A stretch of 5,107 nucleotides of DNA from Acidobacteriota bacterium (lineage in GTDB: Bacteria > Acidobacteriota > Terriglobia > Bryobacterales > Bryobacteraceae). Made by a program: the position numbers and the translations under genes. Shown here one piece after another: positions 1 to 4,979 of the stretch (within the stretch, counting starts at the first letter, position 1; the number at the start of each line of letters is the position of its first letter). Location: positions 1-5,107 of the forward strand of contig JAJYKC010000261.1 in the NCBI GenBank assembly GCA_021788955.1. Direction: 5' to 3'. The notes beneath the pieces were generated by a model that ran no database searches, was not told the DNA's origin, and saw only the letters and a program-made list of their open reading frames with translations.

Positions 1-1
1 A

Positions 2-610
2 AAAGGGTTTTATGTAAACACGTTGTTTAAACTGCGGAAAAAATTTATCCCCTACCTTAACGAAGGCCTCGAAATGGGGCGCTCGTTCATCGCGCGGGAA
101 TACCAGCGAAGGCCTACTTCCCTGTTCCTGCTTTGGAAAGGAATTTTATACACGCTGCTGAAAAATCCCGATTACCGTTACATGTTCGGCCCGGTCAGCA
201 TCAGCAACGACTACCAACCCGCCTCGCGGCGTCTGATCGCCGATTATCTCGAGGGCGCCGCCCTGGCCCCCGAACTGGCGCGACTGGTTCGCCCGCGCCG
301 CCCGTTCCGGCGCATGGCGCTCGCTCCCCGGCCGGGGCGAACGCCCGCCGAACTCGACGAGCTCTCGGCGTGGGTCGCGGATCTGGAGACAGACGGCAAG
401 GGCATCCCCGTGCTTCTGCGCCAATACCTCAGCCTGGGCGCGCGCCTGGTGGCGCTCAACGTCGACCGTCAGTTCTCGAACGCTCTCGACGGCCTGGTGG
501 CGGTGGACCTCACGCGCACCCGTCCGGCGATGCTCGAGCGGACGATGGGGCAGGATGCCGCGCGCGCCTTACTGGCTTACCATTCGCGGCGCTCCCTCGG
601 CGCCGCCTGA
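2..610 (+). CDS. Hemolysin-like N-acyltransferase (COG3176/OlsB-GlsB type), C-terminal part, 5' truncated by window edge
   Basis: The reading frame is open to the left edge (in-frame K-G-F-Y-V-N-T-L-F before the TTG at 23), so the gene starts outside the window and that TTG is not the true start. About 202 residues are visible. They carry the hallmarks of the hemolysin-like GNAT family: L-E-M-G-R-S-F-I, then L-L-W-K-G-I, Y-R-Y-M-F-G-P-V-S-I-S-N-D-Y, and near the end P-V-L-L-R-Q-Y-L-S-L-G-A-R and F-N/S-N-A-L-D-G-L-V-A-V-D-L. In known relatives this domain transfers an acyl chain to an amino acid amine (ornithine or glycine lipids) at the cytoplasmic membrane, and it is often fused behind a PlsC-type acyltransferase domain. 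Whether that N-terminal domain exists here cannot be seen. The family call is firm; the exact substrate is inference. The gene ends at TGA 608-610 with no T-tract terminator. Confidence 0.88.
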   Translation, partial: KGFYVNTLFKLRKKFIPYLNEGLEMGRSFIAREYQRRPTSLFLLWKGILYTLLKNPDYRYMFGPVSISNDYQPASRRLIADYLEGAALAPELARLVRPRRPFRRMALAPRPGRTPAELDELSAWVADLETDGKGIPVLLRQYLSLGARLVALNVDRQFSNALDGLVAVDLTRTRPAMLERTMGQDAARALLAYHSRRSLGAA

Positions 611-713
611 GCCGCCACGCCTGGATTCAAATCTTCGAACTGCTCCGCGAAAATTTACCCTCCACCGCTGGGCTTGCTGCGATCGCGGCTTCAATCCCGT
701 GTTGTGTGCGCGA

Positions 714-730
714 TTGGCACCTGGTTTGCG
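714..730 (+). promoter_or_regulatory. Sigma-54 (RpoN) -24/-12 promoter
   Basis: The sequence TTGGCAC-N5-TTGC has GG at 716-717 and GC at 728-729, separated by exactly 10 bases. This matches the RpoN consensus (YTGGCACG-N4-TTGCW) except at two weakly conserved positions, 721 and 730. Transcription would begin near 740-742, giving a roughly 30-base leader that contains the Shine-Dalgarno sequence AAGGAG (759-764) of the secreted-protein gene starting at 772. Sigma-54 promoters need an AAA+ enhancer-binding activator, whose site would lie upstream, within or just after the acyltransferase gene. I could not identify that site. A sigma-70 reading (TTGGCA at 714-719 as -35) has no acceptable -10 at 16-18 bases. 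Confidence 0.72.
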
Positions 731-771
731 GCATCAGTTTGAGGGGGAAGAAACGCACAAGGAGCCAGGCG

Positions 772-1218
772 ATGAAACATTGGAACGTATGGCTGGCGGC
801 GGCAGCGCTTGCGGTTGCCGGCGCGGTGATGGCACAGGCCCAACCGGGGCCCGGCATGGGGCGGATGTACGACCCGAAGACGGAAACCACGCTGAAAGGC
901 GCGGTGGACGAAGTGACACAGGGCACGCGCGGCATGTGGATGGGTACGCATCTCATGGTGAAAACAAAAGATGCGACCGTGGAAGTGATGCTCGGCCCGA
1001 CAAACTTTCTCACCAGCAAGGGCTTTTCGTTCGCCAAGGGTGACGAAGTCGAGGTCACGGGCTCTAAGGTAAAGATCAACGACAAGGACTACGTGATCGC
1101 GCGCGAAGTGGTGAAGGGCGGCAAGACGCTGACTCTCCGCGACAAGACGGGCCGTCCGGAGTGGGCCGGACGCATGGGGATGGGCGGCCCGATGCCGTGC
1201 TGTCCTCCACAGCAATAA
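772..1218 (+). CDS. Small secreted OB-fold-like protein with Met-rich, Cys-Cys tail
   Basis: The gene encodes 148 residues. The ATG start is chosen because AAGGAG (759-764) sits 7 bases upstream and the protein then opens with a clean Sec signal peptide: K2, H3, a hydrophobic Ala/Val core at residues 7-19, and likely cleavage near residues 21-23 (V-M-A-Q-A). The mature part, about residues 36-125, is a compact beta-rich domain (T-L-K-G-A-V-D-E-V, H-L-M-V-K-T, V-E-V-M-L-G-P, G-D-E-V-E-V-T-G-S-K-V, Y-V-I-A-R-E-V, L-T-L-R-D-K-T-G-R-P-E-W). This resembles periplasmic OB-fold-like proteins that are sometimes annotated as DNA-binding or MamS-like. The tail (134-148) is Met/Gly/Pro rich with adjacent Cys143-Cys144. 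No heme CXXCH motif is present. It probably works in the periplasm; binding of metal or a redox partner by the tail is speculation. Transcription probably comes from the sigma-54 promoter at 714-730. Confidence 0.8.
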   Translation: MKHWNVWLAAAALAVAGAVMAQAQPGPGMGRMYDPKTETTLKGAVDEVTQGTRGMWMGTHLMVKTKDATVEVMLGPTNFLTSKGFSFAKGDEVEVTGSKVKINDKDYVIAREVVKGGKTLTLRDKTGRPEWAGRMGMGGPMPCCPPQQ

Positions 1219-1323
1219 AGCCGCCTCGACCTCCGGGCAGCAAAGCGAGCGGAAACCGGGCCGATATGGTAAGCCGGTTGGGCGTAAAATGGCGTGTATA
1301 GGGAATTTGTTGGAGGCGCTCCC

Positions 1324-2217
1324 ATGCCGTCCGCATCGCAGCCCGCCCAAGCCGCCCGCCCCGCGGTGACGATTCGAAAAGCCGCGCCGGAAGACGCTCC
1401 CGTCTGCGGCACCATCTGTTACAAGGCCTTCCACAGCATCGCGATCGAACACTCGTTTCCGCCGGACATGCCCTCCGTCGAGGTCGCCATCGACCTGCTC
1501 GCCGGTATGTTCTCCCACCCGAAGTTCTTCTGCATCGTCGCCGAGCAGAAAGGCCGCATCGTGGGCAGCAACTGCCTCGATGAACGGTCCGCGGTGGGCG
1601 GCATCGGGCCGATTACGGTGGACCCTAACGTTCAGAACACCGGTATCGGCCGCATACTGATGGAGGCTGTGATCGAACGGACGCGCGAGAAAGCCCTGCC
1701 CGGCGTCCGGCTAGTCCAGGCGGCCTATCATAACCGGTCGCTTTCGCTTTACATCAAGCTCGGCTTCGACGTCCGCGAGCCGCTGGTCACGGTCCAGGGG
1801 CCGCCGATCGGAAAACCGGTTGAGGGCTGCCGGGTCCGGCCGGCGCGTATCGAGGACATTGAAGCCTGCAGCCACGTGTGCATGCAGGTGCACGGGCACG
1901 ACCGGGGGGGCGAACTCGCCGACGCCATCCGCATGGGCTCGGCGCGCGTGGTTGAACGCGACGGCCGCATCACCGGCTATGCGACAGCCCTGGCCTTCTT
2001 CGGCCATGCCGCGGGTCTCGCCAACCCCGACATTGAAGCCCTGATCGCGCAGGCCGAGCGTTTCCTCGGCCCCGGCATTCTCGTGCCAGCGCGGAACTCC
2101 GATCTGCTCCGCTGGTGCCTCGAGATGGGCCTCCGCATCGTGCAGCCGCTCACGCTGATGACGATGGGCCTTTACCACGAGCCGCAAGGCGCGTATTTGC
2201 CGTCGATTCTGTACTGA
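1324..2217 (+). CDS. Two-domain GNAT family N-acetyltransferase
   Basis: The gene encodes 297 residues. The start is the ATG at 1324, because GGAGG at 1312-1316 lies 7 bases before it; the in-frame GTG at 1294 lacks a ribosome site and is upstream of that SD. The N-terminal GNAT domain covers about residues 15-155. It has motif A with beta-4 I-G-P-I-T-V-D-P followed by the acetyl-CoA pyrophosphate loop Q104-N-T-G-I-G-R110, and motif B with Y-H-N-R-S-L-S-L-Y-I-K-L-G-F (135-148). The second domain (about 168-297, from C-R-V-R-P-A-R-I-E-D-I) lacks a Q-x-x-G-x-G loop and ends in L-T-L-M-T-M-G-L-Y-H-E-P and Y-L-P-S-I-L-Y. This fits the degenerate second GNAT domain (YitH/HolE-like C-terminal domain) of this family. 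It would be a cytoplasmic enzyme moving acetyl from acetyl-CoA to an unknown amine. A TAAAAT at 1285-1290 could be a -10, but I see no matching -35. Converges with the next gene. Confidence 0.88.
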   Translation: MPSASQPAQAARPAVTIRKAAPEDAPVCGTICYKAFHSIAIEHSFPPDMPSVEVAIDLLAGMFSHPKFFCIVAEQKGRIVGSNCLDERSAVGGIGPITVDPNVQNTGIGRILMEAVIERTREKALPGVRLVQAAYHNRSLSLYIKLGFDVREPLVTVQGPPIGKPVEGCRVRPARIEDIEACSHVCMQVHGHDRGGELADAIRMGSARVVERDGRITGYATALAFFGHAAGLANPDIEALIAQAERFLGPGILVPARNSDLLRWCLEMGLRIVQPLTLMTMGLYHEPQGAYLPSILY

Positions 2218-2222
2218 GGGCG

Positions 2223-3038
2223 TCAACGCCGCGCGCGAAGCGGAGGGCGAAGCCCGAGGTAGCCACCGAGGAGCGCAAAGCCGAGCAGCACGGCCAGCGT
2301 CTCGCCGGCCAGAAAGATCGACGTGGCCAGCAGCCCCACCGGCAGGCTTGGCGGCAACCCCTCGTGCAGTTCCGCCAGGCACAGGCAGGAACCGGCGGCG
2401 ATTCCCGCCGCGGAGGCGAAGCGCCATGGATGGCGGCGCGGATCGAAAGAGGCGATGCGGGCAAACAGACGCTCGGCGCGGAACGTCAGGGCAAACCACA
2501 CCACGCGCTCCGGGAGCAGCGCGCGCAGCCTCGATACCGGCACACGGACGAACATCCAGAAATCGTCGATCGCGTCGCATAGCGTGAGATTCGCCGGGGA
2601 CGCAACGGCCGGCAAACCGCGAAAGGCGTGCATCACCGCGGCGGCGCAGTAGACCGTCACCAGCGCCATCCCGTCCAGCCCCGCGAGCAGCAACCGGGCA
2701 TCGGCGGAGGGTGGCTTCGGGTTCAACACTTCCGCGATGCTGCCGGCCAGAATTGTCACGCCGATCGAAAGAATCGCCACGACGTTGCCGCGCAGAATCA
2801 GGTTCGGGTGATGGTACCGCAGCGGGTGCGAGCGCATGCGCAGGGAACGGGAATAGGCAAGACCGGCGGCGAGGAGCGCCACCTGGAGCGCGATCGAGCC
2901 CACGGCGTCATAAGGATCCCGCCCGAACGGGTTCGCCTCGCTGAGGGCCGGCTGTTTGCTGAGCTGGAACAGGGCCCAGGCCAGGAGGGCCGCAACGGCG
3001 ACCGCGGCGGTGGCGCGGTGCATTCTGAGGGCATCCAT
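2223..3038 (-). CDS. Polytopic membrane protein of unknown function
   Basis: The gene encodes 271 residues from the ATG at 3036-3038. I recognise no named family. About six hydrophobic segments are visible: near residues 8-25, 45-63, 84-106, 114-136, 212-230 and 238-262. The loop after the first contains N-P-F-G-R-D-P-Y-D-A-V-G-S, a motif I associate with uncharacterised membrane proteins of acidobacteria. A long charged cytoplasmic-looking stretch (about 140-210, rich in Arg, with L-C-D-A-I-D-D-F-W and D-P-R-R-H-P-W-R) separates helix 4 from helix 5. There is no Shine-Dalgarno sequence before the ATG. The promoter directly upstream would put the transcript start within 0-3 bases of it, so translation is probably leaderless. 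The in-frame upstream TTG at 3074 lies on the -35 element and is rejected as a start. Its stop codon is 5 bases from the stop of the convergent GNAT gene. Confidence 0.78.
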   Translation of the reverse strand: MDALRMHRATAAVAVAALLAWALFQLSKQPALSEANPFGRDPYDAVGSIALQVALLAAGLAYSRSLRMRSHPLRYHHPNLILRGNVVAILSIGVTILAGSIAEVLNPKPPSADARLLLAGLDGMALVTVYCAAAVMHAFRGLPAVASPANLTLCDAIDDFWMFVRVPVSRLRALLPERVVWFALTFRAERLFARIASFDPRRHPWRFASAAGIAAGSCLCLAELHEGLPPSLPVGLLATSIFLAGETLAVLLGFALLGGYLGLRPPLRARR

Positions 3039-3044
3039 GGTTAG

Positions 3045-3063
3045 TACTTTACAGTGTAAAGTA
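3045..3063. promoter_or_regulatory. Perfect 19-bp palindrome, probable repressor operator
   Basis: The sequence TACTTTACA-G-TGTAAAGTA has two 9-base arms that are exact reverse complements around one central base. It covers the -10 hexamer and most of the spacer of the promoter reading into the membrane-protein gene, so a dimeric regulator bound here would block RNA polymerase. Its size and symmetry fit a site for a small dimeric repressor (TetR, PadR, GntR or BlaI/MecI types are all possible; the inner TACA-TGTA resembles BlaI/CopY half sites, although those usually have two central bases). No regulator gene is in the window, so the binder is unknown. Confidence 0.7.
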
Positions 3064-3074
3064 GTCAGTGTCAA
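3046..3074 (-). promoter_or_regulatory. Sigma-70-type promoter of the membrane-protein gene
   Basis: Read on the minus strand, a perfect -35 TTGACA (3074-3069) is followed by a 17-base spacer and TAAAGT (3051-3046, 4 of 6 matches) as the -10. The predicted transcription start is about 3038-3040, on or just before the ATG at 3038, which implies a leaderless mRNA. The -10 and spacer are buried in the 3045-3063 palindrome. Confidence 0.65.
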
Positions 3075-3123
3075 TCGATGAAATAGCTGAGCGCATCGAG
3101 AGCATCGCGGCGGATCGTTCGGC

Positions 3124-3129
3124 TAGAAT
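3124..3129 (+). promoter_or_regulatory. Candidate -10 element of tRNA-Thr
   Basis: TAGAAT (5 of 6 matches to TATAAT) lies 16 bases before the tRNA 5' end, which would place the start of the precursor near 3136 with a leader of about 10 bases. The hexamer at the right distance upstream (around 3101-3106) is a poor -35, so this promoter is only moderately supported. Confidence 0.4.
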
Positions 3130-3145
3130 CGAAAAGAGCGAGCGG

Positions 3146-3221
3146 GCCGGTGTAGCTCAGCAGGTAGAGCATCTGATTTGTAATCAGAGGGTCGCAGGTT
3201 CGATTCCTGTCGCCGGCTCCA
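3146..3221 (+). tRNA. tRNA-Thr (anticodon UGU)
   Basis: The full cloverleaf can be folded by hand. The acceptor stem 3146-3152 pairs with 3211-3217 (7 bp, one T:G). T3153-A3154 occupy positions 8-9, and the D stem GCTC/GAGC is 3155-3158 with 3167-3170. The anticodon stem TCTGA/TCAGA is 3172-3176 with 3184-3188, around the loop TTTGTAA with anticodon TGT at 3179-3181. The variable loop is 5 bases. The T arm GCAGG-TTCGATT-CCTGT is 3194-3210. The discriminator is T3218, and CCA (3219-3221) is encoded in the gene. The anticodon reads ACA and probably other ACN threonine codons. No terminator is visible after it, and the stop codon of a convergent gene is only 5 bases away. Confidence 0.97.
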
Positions 3222-3226
3222 GGACT

Positions 3227-3721
3227 TTACTTCCCGAACAGCGACTTCAGAAACGCTCCGATGCGCAGATGGCGCACGCCGGGGCAATCGTCGAACGGGG
3301 CGAAGCCGATGATCCCGGAGCTGCGCTCGACCCAAAGCGCGGTCGACTGCTGGCCGGGAATGTTGACGTGGATGAGCACGCCGGACCCGCAGGCCTGGAC
3401 GTCGCCGAGCTGCGCGGCCTCGACATTGGCGTGCGTGCTGCCCGGACCCCAATCCTGGCGGAACTGGGGGAAGGGATAGTTCGGGCAGGGCGTGGCCTCC
3501 GAGCAACCCCACATCAGGTAGGCATCCTGGTACTGTCCGGCCTGCAACAGGCGCAGGAACGCTTTTACCTGGTGCTCCTGGGTGTAGTTCCGGAACGAGC
3601 CGTAGAGAATGGCTCCGACCACGAGCACGATGGCGCCGATGCCCGCGCCGAGACGGATGCGGTGCGAGCGCTTGGCGCGCAACTCTTCGTGCGATCCGTA
3701 AGCCTCCAGGTAGCTACCCAT
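3227..3721 (-). CDS. Single-pass membrane protein with four-cysteine extracytoplasmic domain, unknown function
   Basis: The gene encodes 164 residues from ATG 3719-3721, preceded by a strong AGGAGG (3733-3738) at an 11-base spacing. A short basic cytoplasmic N-terminus (R15, K17, R18, R21, R23) leads into one transmembrane helix at about residues 25-41 (G-A-I-V-L-V-V-G-A-I-L-Y region), so the remaining 120 residues should face the periplasm. That domain begins with V-K-A-F-L-R-L-L-Q-A-G-Q-Y-Q-D-A-Y-L-M-W and has four cysteines (73, 79, 111, 146), enough for two disulfides. The overall plan recalls Coa1- or DUF4864-like small membrane-anchored proteins, but I cannot assign a family. It is the third gene of the groES-ompH operon, 25 bases after the ompH stop, so it is probably co-transcribed with them. 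It ends 5 bases from the tRNA-Thr gene, with no terminator between them. Confidence 0.78.
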   Translation of the reverse strand: MGSYLEAYGSHEELRAKRSHRIRLGAGIGAIVLVVGAILYGSFRNYTQEHQVKAFLRLLQAGQYQDAYLMWGCSEATPCPNYPFPQFRQDWGPGSTHANVEAAQLGDVQACGSGVLIHVNIPGQQSTALWVERSSGIIGFAPFDDCPGVRHLRIGAFLKSLFGK

Positions 3722-3746
3722 AGCGGCAGCGTCCTCCTCTCTGATG

Positions 3747-4262
3747 TTACTTCGCTGCCGCGGTCACCGGGTACGCCTTGTCGTAAGCGGTGACTGCATC
3801 CGGCGTGATGTCCATTGCGGGCTTAAAGAACAGCATGGTGGAGGAATCGAAGACCGCGTCAAGGCCCTTCTCGGCGGCGAGTTTCTTGATGACGTCCTGC
3901 ATGCGGCCGTTGGCGCGGCTCAGCACGTCCTGACGCTCGCGGTCCACGTCGTCGCGCAGATCCTGCTCCTTGCGCTGGAACTCGCGCTGTTTGCGCGTGC
4001 CCTCCGCATTCAACTCCTGTTCGCCCTGCGGGCTCAGCTTGCCGCCCTGAAGCTGGGTCTGGATGTTTTGCAGGTCCGACTGCAGCTTGGTCAACTCGTC
4101 CTGGCGCGGCTTGAACTTCGCTTCCAGCTCCGCCTGCGCCTTCTTGATCTCCTGCGTGCTGGAAATCGCCTGTGCCGAATTTATGATGCCGATCTTTACC
4201 TGCGCGGCCGCGGCGGCCGCCGTGATGACCACCAGGAAGGCGGCGCGAAAAACCCTATGCAT
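3747..4262 (-). CDS. ompH: OmpH/Skp family periplasmic chaperone
   Basis: The gene encodes 171 residues. The signal peptide spans about residues 1-20 (R3, R6, then F-L-V-V-I-T and a run of six Ala before Q21). The mature protein opens with the beta-strand [12 protein letters not shown] typical of the family. A long, charged coiled coil runs from about 36 to 130 (heptad-like Glu/Lys/Gln, including [11 protein letters not shown] and [14 protein letters not shown]). It closes with the core segment [15 protein letters not shown] and [11 protein letters not shown]. Skp trimers hold unfolded outer-membrane proteins on their way to the BAM complex. The length and layout are normal for the family. 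The start ATG (4260-4262) has AGGAG (4272-4276) 9 bases upstream, inside groES, and overlaps the groES stop by 8 bases, which suggests translational coupling. It lacks the usual bamA or lpxD neighbours. Confidence 0.92.
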   Translation of the reverse strand: MHRVFRAAFLVVITAAAAAAQVKIGIINSAQAISSTQEIKKAQAELEAKFKPRQDELTKLQSDLQNIQTQLQGGKLSPQGEQELNAEGTRKQREFQRKEQDLRDDVDRERQDVLSRANGRMQDVIKKLAAEKGLDAVFDSSTMLFFKPAMDITPDAVTAYDKAYPVTAAAK

Positions 4263-4548
4263 TCGTCAACACTCCTAAAATTTCCTCTTCGCGGAGGATG
4301 AGATATTCTTCCCCATCGATCTTGATGTCCGAGCCCGAGTACTTTCCGAACAGGATCCGGTCGCCGGGTTTGACGTCCAGCGCGGCCCGCGTTCCGTCCT
4401 TGTTCAGCTTGCCCTCGCCCACCGCGATCACTTCGCCCTGTTGCGGCTTCTCTTTCGCCGAATCCGGAATGATGATCCCGCCGCGCGCGGTCTCCTCCTG
4501 TTCGATCCGGCGGATGACGACATGGTCGTGCAACGGACGTAGATTCAC
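4255..4548 (-). CDS. groES: Co-chaperonin GroES (Hsp10)
   Basis: The gene encodes 97 residues if it starts at GTG 4546-4548, which matches the family's normal [11 protein letters not shown] opening and length. A Shine-Dalgarno AAGGAG lies 6 bases upstream. Visible features are the mobile loop (about 17-33) with the hydrophobic I25-I26-I27 that docks on GroEL, the core G-E-V-I-A-V-G-E-G and [12 protein letters not shown], and the C-terminal [15 protein letters not shown]. GroES caps GroEL in the cytoplasm during protein folding. No groEL follows; instead the stop overlaps the ompH start by 8 bases (4255-4262). No CIRCE inverted repeat is visible upstream, so HrcA control is not indicated. An in-frame ATG at 4602 with its own SD could add 18 residues. 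Confidence 0.93.
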   Translation of the reverse strand: MNLRPLHDHVVIRRIEQEETARGGIIIPDSAKEKPQQGEVIAVGEGKLNKDGTRAALDVKPGDRILFGKYSGSDIKIDGEEYLILREEEILGVLTNA

Positions 4549-4599
4549 GCTGGGCTCCTTAGTCCTCGGGTCTGAAACGGCCGGCCTTGCCGCTGCGTG

Positions 4600-4613
4600 C
4601 ATGGAAACTCCTC
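4600..4613 (-). promoter_or_regulatory. Alternative upstream start and ribosome site for groES
   Basis: Read on the minus strand, GAGGAG (4613-4608) sits 5 bases before an ATG (4602-4600) that is in frame with groES. Using it would give a 115-residue protein with an 18-residue, low-homology-looking extension ([12 protein letters not shown]). The GTG at 4548 fits the family better, so this site may be a minor start, an artefact, or the true start of a lineage-specific form. Confidence 0.35.
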
Positions 4614-4640
4614 AGGCGCGCAGCACCCGGCCTGGCTTCT

Positions 4641-4690
4641 GAATATAGCATAGTACGCCGCGGGCTCCCCGTGCGCCGATGCGCTATGCT
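4641..4690. promoter_or_regulatory. Divergent groES / rpsU promoter region
   Basis: This is the AT-rich island between two divergent genes in otherwise GC-rich DNA. An inverted repeat AGCATAG (4647-4653) / CTATGCT (4684-4690) places a TATGCT hexamer on each strand (minus 4654-4649, plus 4685-4690), both usable as -10 boxes facing away from each other. On the minus strand TATATT (4647-4642) is an alternative -10 for groES. No good -35 is present at 16-18 bases from any of them, so exact start sites are uncertain. Confidence 0.4.
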
Positions 4691-4700
4691 TGAGTTTACC

Positions 4701-4727
4701 CCTCCACGCGGGGACCGCAAGTGGGGG
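4701..4727 (+). promoter_or_regulatory. Hairpin in the rpsU leader
   Basis: CCTCCAC (4701-4707) pairs with GTGGGGG (4721-4727, one T:G). Inside it GCGG (4708-4711) pairs with CCGC (4715-4718) around a GGA loop, leaving a two-A bulge (4719-4720). The combined 11-bp structure ends 14 bases before the Shine-Dalgarno GAGGTGA (4742-4748) of rpsU. It is not followed by a T-tract, so it is not an intrinsic terminator. A role in mRNA stability or translational control of bS21 is possible but unproven. Confidence 0.45.
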
Positions 4728-4754
4728 TGTGTTCCGGGAGTGAGGTGAATTCGA

Positions 4755-4952
4755 TTGGCGGAAGTTGTCGTACAAGACGGCGAAACCGTAGAAAGCGCGC
4801 TTCGCCGCTTTAAGCGCAAGGTACAGCAGGAAGACATCATCAAGGAAATCAAGCGTCATTCCTACTACCTGAAGCCCGGCGAAAAGCGCCGGACCAAGGA
4901 AGCCCTGGCGCGCAAGCGCAACCGCAAGAAGCGCCGCAGCGACGTCGAGTAG
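4755..4952 (+). CDS. rpsU: 30S ribosomal protein bS21
   Basis: The gene encodes 65 residues, a normal length for the family. The family pattern is clear: V-V-V-Q-D-G-E-T-V-E-S-A-L-R-R-F-K-R-K-V (4-23), then I-K-E-I-K-R-H-S-Y-Y-L-K-P-G-E-K-R-R-T-K (29-48), and a very basic tail R-K-R-N-R-K-K-R-R. bS21 binds the platform of the small subunit near the 3' end of 16S rRNA and helps initiation. The start is TTG at 4755: an in-frame stop (TGA 4746-4748) lies just upstream with no ATG between, and a strong SD GAGGTGA (4742-4748, complementary to seven bases of the anti-SD end) has its core 9 bases before the TTG. It is monocistronic, bounded by the divergent promoter region and a terminator. Confidence 0.95.
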   Translation: MAEVVVQDGETVESALRRFKRKVQQEDIIKEIKRHSYYLKPGEKRRTKEALARKRNRKKRRSDVE

Positions 4953-4979
4953 ACGCGCGCAACCGAAGCAGTTCATCCC

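Noticed and set aside
586..606. GC-rich hairpin (GCGGCGC / GCGCCGC) at the end of the acyltransferase gene
   Set aside because: It lies inside the coding region and has no T-tract after it, so it is not a convincing terminator.
679..686. GCGATCGC octamer palindrome
   Set aside because: It is a single short palindrome expected by chance in GC-rich DNA, with no spacing pattern linking it to the sigma-54 promoter.
691..1518. 275-codon minus-strand open frame
   Set aside because: It is a His/Arg-rich shadow antisense to the secreted OB-fold-like gene and the start of the GNAT gene.
2245..2255. GGGC-GAA-GCCC hairpin between the convergent genes as a two-way terminator
   Set aside because: It is only 4 bp, lies inside the minus-strand coding region, and has no T-tract on either side.
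1711..2580. 289-codon minus-strand open frame
   Set aside because: It is Arg/Ala-rich and spans the end of the GNAT gene and part of the membrane-protein gene in another frame; it is a GC-rich shadow.
3146..3221. tRNA as an integration (att) site
   Set aside because: No duplicate of the tRNA 3' end, no integrase and no foreign-looking genes are in the window.
3068..3793. 241-codon plus-strand open frame across the tRNA region
   Set aside because: It contains the conceptual translation of the tRNA (G-V-A-Q-Q-V-E-H-L-I-C-N), a well-known false protein, and then runs antisense to the four-cysteine membrane protein.
4549..4754. CIRCE element (HrcA operator) upstream of groES
   Set aside because: I looked for TTAGCACTC-N9-GAGTGCTAA on both strands and found nothing close.
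4545..4976. 143-codon minus-strand open frame over rpsU
   Set aside because: It is antisense to the clear bS21 gene and to its leader, with no ribosome site or recognisable protein.
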